Shown: piece by piece, positions 16,385 through 23,718 of the stretch
How positions within the stretch are numbered: the first letter of the stretch is position 1
Layout of the letters: each line of letters begins with the position of its first letter
NCBI RefSeq assembly: GCF_000367365.1
Contig: NZ_BARF01000051.1
Span: 124,001 to 188,000 of the forward strand
Length of the DNA: 64,000 bases
From: Streptomyces prunicolor NBRC 13075
GTDB lineage: Bacteria; Actinomycetota; Actinomycetes; Streptomycetales; Streptomycetaceae
Reading direction: 5' to 3'
Translations under genes and position numbers: made by a program
The notes under the pieces: model-generated
Told to the model about the DNA's origin: nothing
The model's database searches: none
What the model saw: the letters and a program-made list of their open reading frames with translations, nothing else

Positions 16385-17242
16385 TCACCCCGTCGCCAGC
16401 AACAACGTCCCCACCAACGCAAGCCCCGCCCCCGCCGCCTGAATCACCCGCAACCGCTCGCTCAGAAACCCGCGCGCGGCCAGCGCGGTGACCACCGGAT
16501 ACAGCGACGCGAGCACCGCCGCCACCGTCACCGGCCCATGCTGCGCGGCGATCGAATACGTTCCGTTGGCCGCCACGTCGGCCAGTCCCACGAAGGCCAG
16601 CGCCGGCAGCGAACCCCAGAGGAACCCGCCCTCCGGAAGCGCGACCCCGCCCCGCCGTACGGAGACGTAGAGCGCGGCGCCACCCGTGGCCACATTCGTC
16701 ACGCGCTGCACGAACAGCGCGAGGAAGAGGCCGGTCACGCTGCTGGACGCCTCCGCGATCAGTGCGAACACCGTGCCGAAGCCGAGCGCGGCGATCAGGG
16801 TCAGGAGGATCGTCTGCCTTTGGACGGGCGCGCCCCGCAACTGGGGGCCGCCCGCGAGCACGACCCCGGTGACGGCGACCGCGATCCCCGCCGCCTGCAT
16901 CAGGCCGGGCCGCTCGCCGAGGAAGAGCCCCACCCCGACCGGTACGGCCACGCTCAGCGTCGCGAGCGGCGAGACGACGCCCATCGGGCCCAGCGCGAGC
17001 GCCTTGTAGAAACTGAACAGCGCGACCGGCCCCACCACCCCCGCCGCGAACGCGAACCACAGCTGCGGCCCGGCCTCGCTCCAGCCCCCGGTGGCCACCA
17101 CGACCGCGCCGAGCACGGCCGCCGCGATCCCCTGCGAGACCACGACCACCGTCAGCGCCGGGGTCCGCCTGGTCAGCAGTCCGCCGCCGAAGTCGGCCAC
17201 TCCCCACAGGAGGCTGGTGGCCAGGGCGAAGAATGCTGTCAC
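16385..17242 (-). CDS. EamA/DMT-family transporter
   Basis: 285 residues from the GTG at 17242, preceded by GCGAGGCACCCC; a longer frame upstream runs into the divergent promoter. About ten hydrophobic segments in two homologous halves are visible, with the DMT-type opening FFALATSLLWGVADFGGGLL and a second-half GTVFALIAEASSSVTGLF. DMT proteins export or import small metabolites such as amino acids or nucleotides. The gene is divergent from an XRE-cupin regulator across a palindrome-containing gap, which suggests it is the regulator's target. Substrate unknown. Confidence 0.88.
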   Translation of the reverse strand: MTAFFALATSLLWGVADFGGGLLTRRTPALTVVVVSQGIAAAVLGAVVVATGGWSEAGPQLWFAFAAGVVGPVALFSFYKALALGPMGVVSPLATLSVAVPVGVGLFLGERPGLMQAAGIAVAVTGVVLAGGPQLRGAPVQRQTILLTLIAALGFGTVFALIAEASSSVTGLFLALFVQRVTNVATGGAALYVSVRRGGVALPEGGFLWGSLPALAFVGLADVAANGTYSIAAQHGPVTVAAVLASLYPVVTALAARGFLSERLRVIQAAGAGLALVGTLLLATG

Positions 17243-17269
17243 GGGGTGCCTCGCAGTACAGTTCGGTGC

Positions 17270-17314
17270 AGTTCGCTGAACGATCGGGTGCAGCACACCG
17301 TAGTTCACTGAACT
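17270..17314. promoter_or_regulatory. Putative operators for the XRE-cupin regulator
   Basis: Two palindromic sites with the same core lie in the divergent promoter: GTTCGCTGAAC at 17271-17281 and AGTTCACTGAACT at 17302-17314. A related half-site AGTTCGGTG is at 17260-17268. The spacing between the two palindrome centres is 32 bp, about three helical turns. They are well placed to control both the transporter and the regulator. Confidence 0.6.
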
Positions 17315-17358
17315 GAACCCTGTCATCCAAAATATTGACCTGAAGGTATGGACGGAAC

Positions 17359-17943
17359 GTGTCGGACCTCGACCTGCTGACCCAGTCCCTGGCTCGCAAC
17401 GTCAAGCACTGGCGCTCGGTGCGCGGCTTCACCCTGGACGTGCTCGCCGCCCGGGCCGCCGTCAGCCGGGGCATGCTCATCCAGATCGAGCAGGCCCGCA
17501 CCAATCCCAGCATCGGCACGGTCGTCAAGATCGGCGACGCCCTCGGCGTCAGCATCACCACCCTGCTCGACTACGAACAGGGCCCGAAGGTCCGTATCGT
17601 CCCCGCCGAGCGCGCCGTACGGCTCTGGCACACCGACGCCGGCAGCTACAACCGCCTCCTCGCCGGCACCGAGGCCCCCGGACCGCTGGAGATGTGGGAC
17701 TGGCGACTGATGCCGGGGGAGGCCAGCCCCTCGGAGCCCCACCCCACCGGCACGGTCGAGATGCTCCATGTCGTCACCGGCGAGCTGACCCTCACCGTGG
17801 ACGGCGAGGACCATGTCGTCCCGGCCGGCGCGAGCGCCACCTTCGAGGCCAACACCGCCCACACGTACGGGAATCGGGGCGAGGTCCCGGTGGAGATGAT
17901 GATGACGGTGTCGGTCCCGCCCGTGCGCGGAGAGACCCCGTGA
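17359..17943 (+). CDS. XRE-family regulator with cupin sensor domain
   Basis: 194 residues. The N-terminal ~65 residues form an HTH_3 DNA-binding domain (RGFTLDVLAARAAVSRGMLIQIE as recognition region, NPSIGTVVKIGDALGVSI). The C-terminal half is a cupin barrel (EMLHVVTGELTLTVDG, VPAGASATFEANTAHTY). This architecture is typical of small-molecule-responsive regulators that control a neighbouring transporter or amino-acid/amine catabolic gene. The GTG at 17359 is the best-fitting start though its ribosome site is weak. Divergent from the DMT transporter; the paired palindromes in between are its likely binding sites. Ligand unknown. Confidence 0.9.
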   Translation: MSDLDLLTQSLARNVKHWRSVRGFTLDVLAARAAVSRGMLIQIEQARTNPSIGTVVKIGDALGVSITTLLDYEQGPKVRIVPAERAVRLWHTDAGSYNRLLAGTEAPGPLEMWDWRLMPGEASPSEPHPTGTVEMLHVVTGELTLTVDGEDHVVPAGASATFEANTAHTYGNRGEVPVEMMMTVSVPPVRGETP

Positions 17944-17962
17944 GCGGCCGCCCGGTGCCTGT

Positions 17963-17968
17963 TAGCGT
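17963..17968 (+). promoter_or_regulatory. -10 hexamer of a leaderless-type promoter
   Basis: TAGCGT ends 6 nt before the ATG at 17975, with no Shine-Dalgarno in between. The promoter of the frameshifted deacylase gene thus looks intact. Confidence 0.6.
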
Positions 17969-17974
17969 TCCGTC

Positions 17975-18531
17975 ATGCACGCACCCATCGGACACTTCGA
18001 ACACGCCGCCCCGGCCCCCGACCGCCTCGACGAACTGACCCGCCCGGTCGCCGACGCCGTGCGCGCCTGGCGCGGCAGCGTCCCCGCCGACCAGATCGTC
18101 TACGTCGACACGGACCCGGAGTGGGCCGACACCGCCACCTTCGTCGAACGCTACGGCCAGGAGTTGCTGGAGCAGGCCGCGAACTGTGTGGTGGTGGCCG
18201 GAAGCGCGGCGGTGAGACCATGCTGGCCGCGTGCGTGGTCCTGTCCACCACCCGAGTCGACGTGAACGGCGTCGTCCGCCGCCAACTCGGCGCCCGCAAG
18301 GTCTCGTTCGCGTCGATGGACACCGCGACCGGCGAGACCGGCATGGAGTACGGCGGCATCACCCCCGTCGGACTCCCCGCCGACTGGCCGGTGTTGGTGG
18401 ACTCGGCCGTCGTCGACCTGCCCTACGTCCTGGTCGGCAGCGGACGCCGCCGCGGCAAACTCCTGGTCCCCGGCAAGGCGTTCGCGGAACTTCCGGGCGC
18501 GGTGGTGCTGGACGGCCTGGGCGTCGCCTGA
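17975..18531 (+). pseudogene. YbaK/ProX-type aminoacyl-tRNA deacylase, interrupted by a frameshift
   Basis: The first 75 codons (MHAPIGHFEHAAPAPDRLDE... to CVVVAG) read in one frame. The rest, beginning KRGGETMLAACVVL and ending VVLDGLGVA, reads in another. Joining them at about 18200-18203, where one base is missing, restores a normal family member of about 185 residues, including the substrate-pocket segment GKRGGET and a Gly-rich GMEYGGITPVGLP motif. In this state translation would stop at 18265. Family proteins clear mischarged tRNAs. The second half shows no further damage, so this may be a very recent mutation or a sequencing error rather than an old pseudogene. Confidence 0.85.
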
Positions 18532-18555
18532 CCCCCAAGCCGTAGAGAACCGGCC

Positions 18556-19635
18556 TCACACCGTGGCGTGGTGGTGGGCCAACTCCCCATGCGGGTCCGC
18601 CTCGCCGGGCACCGGCGCCGGGTCGGCGTGCACGAGGGCGGCCGTGAGCCGCGGCACCGCGTGCAGCAGCGCATGCTCCGCCGCTACGGCGACGGCGTGG
18701 GCCTGCCGTACCGTCGCCTCCCCGTCCACCACCACCGCGACCTCGGCGCGCAGCCGGTGCCCGATCCAGCGCAGCCTCAACTCGCCCACCCCGCGCACCC
18801 CTTCGACCTCCCGCACGGCGTGCTCGGCCCGGTCCACCAGGTCGGGGTCGACGGCGTCCATCACGCGCCGGAACACCTCGCGCGCCGCGTCCCGCAGGAC
18901 CAGCGCGATCGCGGCCGTGATCGCCAACCCCACGATCGGGTCGGCGAGTTGCCAGCCCAGCGCCGAACCGCCGGCCCCGGCCAGCACGGCCAGCGAGGTG
19001 AACCCGTCGGTACGGGCGTGGAGTCCGTCGGCGACCAGCGCGGCCGACCCGATCTCCCGGCCGACCCGCATCCGGTACCGGGCCACCCACTCGTTGCCCA
19101 CGAACCCGACGAGCGCCGCGACGGCGACCACCGGGACGTGGGTCATGGGACGCGGATCGAGCAGCCGGTCCACCGCCGCCCAGGCCGCGAACGCGGCGGA
19201 CGCGGCGATCGTCAGCACGATCGCGATACCGGCCAGATCCTCGGCGCGCCCGTAGCCGTACGTGAAGCGGCGGGTGGCGGCCCGGCGGCCGAGTACGAAC
19301 GCGATGCCGAGCGGTACGGCGGTCAGCGCGTCCGCTGCGTTGTGCACCGTGTCGCCGAGCAGCGCGACCGACCCGGACACGACCACCACGACCGCCTGCA
19401 CCAGCGCGGTCACCCCGAGCACCGCGAGCGAGACCCAGAGCGCGCGCATACCGCGGGCCGAGGACTCCAGGGCGGAGTCGAGCTTGGCGGCGGTCTCGTG
19501 GGAGTGCGGGGTGAGGAGGTGGCCGAGGCGGTGACGGATGCCGGTGGGGGAGTGGTCATCGGGATACGGGTGGTCGTGTCCGTGGTCGTCGTGCGGGTGT
19601 GCGTGCTCGTGTTCGTGGTGGTGCTGGTCGCTCAC
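18556..19635 (-). CDS. Cation diffusion facilitator, zinc-type exporter
   Basis: 359 residues from the GTG at 19635 (GGAAGGGG upstream). The first ~30 residues are extremely His-rich (HHHEHEHAHPHDDHGHDH), a metal-loading segment, and the C-terminus ends in another HHH. Six membrane helices follow the CDF pattern, with metal-site motifs GDTVHNAADAL and ADGLHARTDGF (HD-x3-D type pairs), and a cytoplasmic C-terminal ferredoxin-like domain. Such proteins expel Zn2+ or related ions in exchange for protons. It is divergent from an ArsR-type regulator gene that starts 60 bp away. Confidence 0.92.
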   Translation of the reverse strand: MSDQHHHEHEHAHPHDDHGHDHPYPDDHSPTGIRHRLGHLLTPHSHETAAKLDSALESSARGMRALWVSLAVLGVTALVQAVVVVVSGSVALLGDTVHNAADALTAVPLGIAFVLGRRAATRRFTYGYGRAEDLAGIAIVLTIAASAAFAAWAAVDRLLDPRPMTHVPVVAVAALVGFVGNEWVARYRMRVGREIGSAALVADGLHARTDGFTSLAVLAGAGGSALGWQLADPIVGLAITAAIALVLRDAAREVFRRVMDAVDPDLVDRAEHAVREVEGVRGVGELRLRWIGHRLRAEVAVVVDGEATVRQAHAVAVAAEHALLHAVPRLTAALVHADPAPVPGEADPHGELAHHHATV

Positions 19636-19686
19636 GTGGGTCCCCTTCCGGTGCGCGGGTGGACGGACGGCGCCCACGGGACCATT

Positions 19687-19708
19687 ATGTGCGTATGAGC
19701 GCACGCAT
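19687..19708. promoter_or_regulatory. Putative metalloregulator operator overlapping the arsR-type start codon
   Basis: A 22-bp imperfect palindrome (outer arms ATGxGxG / CxCxCAT) is centred on the start codon region of the regulator and sits between the two divergent genes. ArsR/SmtB repressors bind such AT-containing inverted repeats and release on metal binding. The symmetry is partial, so confidence is moderate. Confidence 0.45.
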
Positions 19709-20054
19709 GCACCTATCACCTGCGCACGATGCGCACCCGCGCACCCCCGGCGAGGAACAGTTCGCGCTGGCCGCCGAACTCCTGGCCCTGCTCGGCGACC
19801 GCACCCGCCTGACCCTCCTGCACGCCCTGACGTCAGGGGAGTCCGACGTCAGCACCCTCACGGAGGCCTGCGACGCGGCCCGCCCCGCGGTCAGCCAGCA
19901 CCTGGCGCGGTTGCGCCTCGCGGGGTTGGTGACCACGCGCAAGGAGGGCCGCCGGGTGATCTACGCGTTGAGCGACGGTCATCTACGGCGGCTGGTGGAC
20001 GAGGCGTTGAACGTGGCGGACCACCGGCTCACCGACCGCCCGCCGCACGACTGA
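19695..20054 (+). CDS. ArsR/SmtB-family metalloregulator
   Basis: 119 residues. Winged-helix core: LLALLGDRTRLTLLHALTSGESDVSTLTEACDAARPAVSQHLARLRLAGLVTTRKEGRRVIYALSDGHLRRLVDEAL, with recognition helix around RPAVSQHLARLR. Candidate metal ligands are His and Asp in the His-rich N-terminus (MHLSPAHDAH) and in the last helix (DEALNVADHRL, then PPHD), as in alpha5-type Zn sensors. Start at ATG 19695. Divergent from the His-rich CDF exporter, so it most likely represses that gene until zinc rises. Confidence 0.9.
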   Translation: MSARMHLSPAHDAHPRTPGEEQFALAAELLALLGDRTRLTLLHALTSGESDVSTLTEACDAARPAVSQHLARLRLAGLVTTRKEGRRVIYALSDGHLRRLVDEALNVADHRLTDRPPHD

Positions 20055-20114
20055 CGGCCGCACGACTGACCGCCGTACAGCTGGCAGCCGTACAACTGAC
20101 GGCCGTAGCTCAGG
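20040..20114. repeat. 15-bp tandem repeat spanning the 3' ends of two convergent genes
   Basis: Five imperfect 15-bp units resembling CGGCCGCACGACTGA run through the stop codon of the ArsR-type gene and reach the last codons of pobA. The unit length keeps frame. The regulator stop falls inside the first unit, so the repeats lie almost wholly outside coding sequence. Confidence 0.75.
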
Positions 20115-21333
20115 AGTTGGGGTCCTTGCCCAGGTAGCTCTCCGCGAACGCGAGGCCGGCGGAGGGGGATGCGAAGACGCGGCGGAGTCGGGCGAGGGTG
20201 GTGCCCGCGCGGTACGGGTCGCCGGACGAGGTGCCGTGGTACACCTCGGAGAGCCACTGGGAGAACTCCTGGTAGTCCCACACCCGGCTCAGGCAGGCCT
20301 CCGAATAGCCGCCCAGGCCCGTCGAGTCGCCCTTCGTGACATACGCGACGAGCGCGTCGCCGAGCAGGAACGCGTCGTGCAGGGCGAGGTTCATGCCCTT
20401 CGCGGCGATGGGAGCGGTGAGGTGGGCCGCGTCACCGGCGAGGAAGAGCCGGCCGAACACCATGGGTTCGACAACGTAGTTGTGCATGTCGAGCACGCGC
20501 TTCTCGATCAGCCGGCCTTCGGTCAGCGGCGGGGCGCCGGTGGCGGCGAGCCGGAGCTGGAGCTCGGCCCAGACGCGCTCGTCCGGCCAGTTGTCGGGGT
20601 CGTCGCCGGGCGGGCATTCGAGGTAGTAGCGGGTGACCTCGGGGCTGCGCGCCATGTGCCCGGCGAAGCCGCGCGGATGGACGCCGAACATGACGCAGTC
20701 CGAGGACGGCGGCGCCTCCGCGAGCAGCGCGAGCCACCCGATGCCGTAGTCGAGCCGCGCGATCCGCGCCCGCTCCGGCGGCAGCGCGGCCCGCGTCACC
20801 CCGCGCGCACCGTCGCAGCCCGCCACGAAGTCGCCCTGTACGAGCTGCCGTTGACCGGTCTCCGGGTCGGTGTACGACACCGCCGGACGGTCGGTGTCGA
20901 GGTCGTGCAGCTGGACGTCCTGGACCCCGAACCGGATCGCGCCGCCCCGCACGTCCGCGTACTCCCGCACCAGGTCGGTCACCAGCAACGGCTGTGGATA
21001 GACGTAGTGGTGATGCCCCGTCAGCTCGGTGTACGACAGCCGGTGGCGCTGCCCGCCGAAGCGGAACTCGCACTGGGTGTGCCGCTGCGCCCGCGCCAAC
21101 AGGTTCTCGGCGAGCCCCCGTTGCTCCAGCCCGCGCACGGCCCACTCCTCGATGACGCCGGCCCGGGGCCGCTGCTCGATGAACTCCCTGGTCTCGGTCT
21201 CCAGCACCAGGCAGTCGATCCCGGCCGCGCGCAGGATGTTGCCGATGGTGAGCCCGGCGGGACCGGCGCCCACGACGACGACCGGAAAGCGTTGTGGGGA
21301 GCCGGAGTTGGGGTGGGGGGAGGTGAAGGTCAC
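20110..21333 (-). CDS. pobA: 4-hydroxybenzoate 3-monooxygenase (PobA-type flavoprotein)
   Basis: 407 residues, near the usual 390-400. The GTG start at 21333 follows a leaderless-type promoter. Motifs of the single-component flavin hydroxylases are in order: FAD fold GAGPAGLTIG near residue 20, RAGVIEEWAV, the DG motif GCDGARGVTR, and the GD/ribose motif GDAAHLTAPIAAKGMNLALHD, whose AKGMNLA part is characteristic of PobA. The enzyme converts 4-hydroxybenzoate to protocatechuate with NAD(P)H and O2. No other protocatechuate genes are in the window. A closely related hydroxylase with another aromatic substrate cannot be excluded. Confidence 0.88.
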   Translation of the reverse strand: MTFTSPHPNSGSPQRFPVVVVGAGPAGLTIGNILRAAGIDCLVLETETREFIEQRPRAGVIEEWAVRGLEQRGLAENLLARAQRHTQCEFRFGGQRHRLSYTELTGHHHYVYPQPLLVTDLVREYADVRGGAIRFGVQDVQLHDLDTDRPAVSYTDPETGQRQLVQGDFVAGCDGARGVTRAALPPERARIARLDYGIGWLALLAEAPPSSDCVMFGVHPRGFAGHMARSPEVTRYYLECPPGDDPDNWPDERVWAELQLRLAATGAPPLTEGRLIEKRVLDMHNYVVEPMVFGRLFLAGDAAHLTAPIAAKGMNLALHDAFLLGDALVAYVTKGDSTGLGGYSEACLSRVWDYQEFSQWLSEVYHGTSSGDPYRAGTTLARLRRVFASPSAGLAFAESYLGKDPNS

Positions 21334-21339
21334 CCGGCC

Positions 21340-21345
21340 ATTATG
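21340..21345 (-). promoter_or_regulatory. -10 hexamer of the leaderless-type pobA promoter
   Basis: On the minus strand CATAAT (5 of 6 to TATAAT) is 6 nt upstream of the GTG at 21333, with no ribosome site. Confidence 0.6.
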
Positions 21346-21360
21346 ACGGTGTGCGGACAA

Positions 21361-21395
21361 CCGAAAACCGGCCGCCTGGGGGGCGGCCGGTTCGG
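21361..21395 (-). terminator. Hairpin terminator after the APC permease gene
   Basis: An 11-bp perfect stem (21366-21376 with 21382-21392, GC-rich core GGCCGCC), extended by three more pairs after a bulge, lies 25 bp beyond the permease stop and just upstream of the pobA promoter. Confidence 0.75.
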
Positions 21396-21419
21396 ATTTC
21401 GCTGGGGGGAGGGGGCGGA

Positions 21420-23057
21420 TCAGTGCGCGGGTGCGTCCGTGATGACGACCTCGTCGATGCTGCGCTCGATGTCCTCGAGCGTGGACGAGGTCGCCCTGGC
21501 CCAGTAGTAGATGCCGATCGAGAAGACCGCGATGAGCAGGATGTCCCACCACAGCGGGATGTTGCCCTGGCCGCCGAAGCCGCCCTGCCAGGAGATCACG
21601 CCCATGCCGACCAGGTAGACCGGCAGCCACTGCGCGGCCCGGAAGCCCAGCCGGGGTGCGTCGGGTGCCTCGCTGGCCGTGGCGTACCAGGCGTAGGTGC
21701 CGAGCAGCAGGTAGCCGAGGACGATGGCGACGCCGAGCCGCCACAGGGTGTCCCAGCCGGCCCAGTAGATGATCAGGTTGGCGACCACGAACGACAGCGG
21801 GGAGATCACCTTGCCGGCCGGCAGCCGGTACGGGCGTTCCAGGCGCGGCAGCTTGTCGGCGAAGACGCCGTACGCCAGTGGGGCGCCCGCGTACATCAGC
21901 ACGCTCGCCGAGGTGATGAAACCCACCAGCTTGTGCCAGCTGGGGAACGGCAGGAAGCAGATCACGCCGGTCACGAAGGACATGATGAGGCCGAACCACG
22001 GCACACCGCGTGCGTCGGTCTTCGCGAAGATCTTGGGGGCGTAACCGTTCTTCGCCAGGCCGTAGGAGACCCGCGAGGTGGCCGTGGTGTAGATCAGGCC
22101 GGTGCCGCCGGGGGAGATGATCGCGTCGAGGTAGAGGACCACGGCCAGCCAGCCGAGGCCCACCACGGTCGCGAGGCCGGCCCACGGGCCGCTGTCGCCC
22201 TTGAACGCGAGGTGGGCCCAGCCGTTCGCGAAGGCGGCGTGCGGCAGTGCGGCGATGAACACCACCTGGAGCAGGATGTAGATGACGGCACCGATCGCGA
22301 CCGAGCCGAGCGTGGCGCGCGGCAGGTCCCGCTTCGGATTGCGGCTCTCGCCCGCCAGCTGGATGGCCTGCTCGAAGCCGAGCAGCGCGAAGATGATGCC
22401 GCTGGTGCTGATCGCGGTGAGCACGCCCTTGGCACCGAACGGCGCGAAGCTCGCCGAGTGGAAGTTGGCCGGGTGGAAGTTGCCCACGGCGACGACGAAG
22501 ATTGCGCCGAGCGGAACGGCGATCTTCCACCAGGTCGCGGCGCTGTTGGTGTGCGCCAGCACCCGTACACCGAAGAAGTTCACCCCGACGAAGACCGCCA
22601 TGAGTACGACCGCCACGAGCAGACCGCTCGTCGTCAGGGTCTTGTCGGCGTGCTGGAAGTGCTTGGCCCACGACCAGTGACCGGCGTAGCCGATCATGGC
22701 CTCGACCTCGATCGGCGCCACGGTCGCGGCCTGCAGCCAGGAGAACCAGCCGAACGACATGCCGGCCAGGCCGCCGAACGCGTAGTGCGGGTAGCGGGCC
22801 GTGCCGCCCGCCACCGGGAACATGCCGCCGAGTTCGGCGTGCACCAGGGCCAGCAGGACGATCGCGATCGCGCCGATCACCCACGAGATGATCGCCGAGG
22901 GACCGGCCTGGATGGCCGCGTCGTGCGCGCCGTACAGCCAACCGGAGCCGATGATCGAGCCCACCGACGCCCACATCAGCCCGATCAGGCCGACGTCCCT
23001 CCGCAAACCGCTCGGATCCTTGGTGGCCTCCGGAACGGACTGGTCAACGCTCACCAT
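21420..23057 (-). CDS. APC-family amino acid permease
   Basis: 545 residues from the ATG at 23057 (GAGAGG upstream); an ATG ten codons earlier has no ribosome site. Around twelve hydrophobic segments, beginning with the APC substrate-site helix VGSIIGSGWLYGAHDAA and followed by GMFPVAGGTARYPHYAFGG and ISTSGIIFALLGFEQAIQLAGE. The pattern is closest, from memory, to aspartate/acidic amino acid transporters of the YveA type, but the substrate is not secure. It has its own terminator and an AT-rich upstream region (23058-23217), so it is probably monocistronic. Confidence 0.85.
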   Translation of the reverse strand: MVSVDQSVPEATKDPSGLRRDVGLIGLMWASVGSIIGSGWLYGAHDAAIQAGPSAIISWVIGAIAIVLLALVHAELGGMFPVAGGTARYPHYAFGGLAGMSFGWFSWLQAATVAPIEVEAMIGYAGHWSWAKHFQHADKTLTTSGLLVAVVLMAVFVGVNFFGVRVLAHTNSAATWWKIAVPLGAIFVVAVGNFHPANFHSASFAPFGAKGVLTAISTSGIIFALLGFEQAIQLAGESRNPKRDLPRATLGSVAIGAVIYILLQVVFIAALPHAAFANGWAHLAFKGDSGPWAGLATVVGLGWLAVVLYLDAIISPGGTGLIYTTATSRVSYGLAKNGYAPKIFAKTDARGVPWFGLIMSFVTGVICFLPFPSWHKLVGFITSASVLMYAGAPLAYGVFADKLPRLERPYRLPAGKVISPLSFVVANLIIYWAGWDTLWRLGVAIVLGYLLLGTYAWYATASEAPDAPRLGFRAAQWLPVYLVGMGVISWQGGFGGQGNIPLWWDILLIAVFSIGIYYWARATSSTLEDIERSIDEVVITDAPAH

Positions 23058-23217
23058 GTCAAGAGGCCTCTCGAAGTCAGCACGCATGCTTAACGGGGAA
23101 GAGGCCTCAGGCTAGGAATGAATGAATATTTACAGAAGTCTGTTGCCTGAAATTTGACTTGGCTTCGAGGGCTTCTTTGTCATGCTCACAGGCTTCTTAC
23201 GGTGCCTTCTTACCCTG

Positions 23218-23637
23218 TCAGCCTGAGCTGCGGCCGAGGGCCGGGATCTCGATCGCCGGGCAGTGGTCCATCACCATCTCCAGGCCCGCCGCCCGGGTCC
23301 GGTCGTACGCGGCCTCGTCGATCACCCCGAGCTGGAACCAGACGGCCTTCGCGCCCTTGGCGACCGCCTCGTCGGCGACCGGGCCGGCGAGGTCGCTGTT
23401 GACGAAGACGTCCACCACGTCCACCTCGAAGGGGATGTCCGCGAGGGAGGCGTAGCCCTGTTCGCTGTGCACCGTCTCCGCCTTGGGGTGGACGGGGACG
23501 ACGCGCTTGCCGAAGCGCCGCAGCACCTCCGCGACGCCGTACGCCGCGCGGGACCGGTTCGAGGAGAGGCCCACGACCGCCCAGGTGTCACCGGTCTCGG
23601 TGAGGATCTTGCGGATCGTTGCTGAATCGCCGTACAC
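23218..23637 (-). CDS. CoA-binding (YccU-type) Rossmann protein
   Basis: 139 residues from GTG 23637, preceded by a perfect AAGGAGG at 6 nt spacing; the open frame upstream is not used. CoA_binding_2 family: TWAVVGLSSNRSRAAYGVAEVLRRFGKRVVPVHP, then VDVVDVFVNSDLAGPVADEAVAKGAKAVWFQLGV and a conserved C-terminal MDHCPAIEIP. Family members bind CoA; the cellular role is not established. It lies 81 bp after the GH110 gene in the same direction but has its own strong ribosome site. Confidence 0.9.
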   Translation of the reverse strand: MYGDSATIRKILTETGDTWAVVGLSSNRSRAAYGVAEVLRRFGKRVVPVHPKAETVHSEQGYASLADIPFEVDVVDVFVNSDLAGPVADEAVAKGAKAVWFQLGVIDEAAYDRTRAAGLEMVMDHCPAIEIPALGRSSG

Positions 23638-23718
23638 GCTCGGCCTCCTTGGGAATCGTGCGCCCGCTGCCGTCCGGGACAACAGCGGGCGGAGTGCCGT
23701 GATTCCTCGGTCCCTCGC

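Noticed and set aside
16157..17311. A + strand open frame of 384 codons across the DMT transporter gene.
   Set aside because: Pro/Arg/His-rich translation without a domain, antisense to a clear ten-helix transporter.
20110..22974. A single 954-codon minus-strand frame that would fuse PobA to a long N-terminal part.
   Set aside because: The upstream part overlaps the APC permease gene in another frame and has no family resemblance. PobA has a good leaderless-type start at 21333 and a terminator lies just upstream of it.
23640..23682. Longer N-terminus for the CoA-binding protein.
   Set aside because: A perfect AAGGAGG sits in front of the GTG at 23637, and the extra residues are outside the conserved fold.
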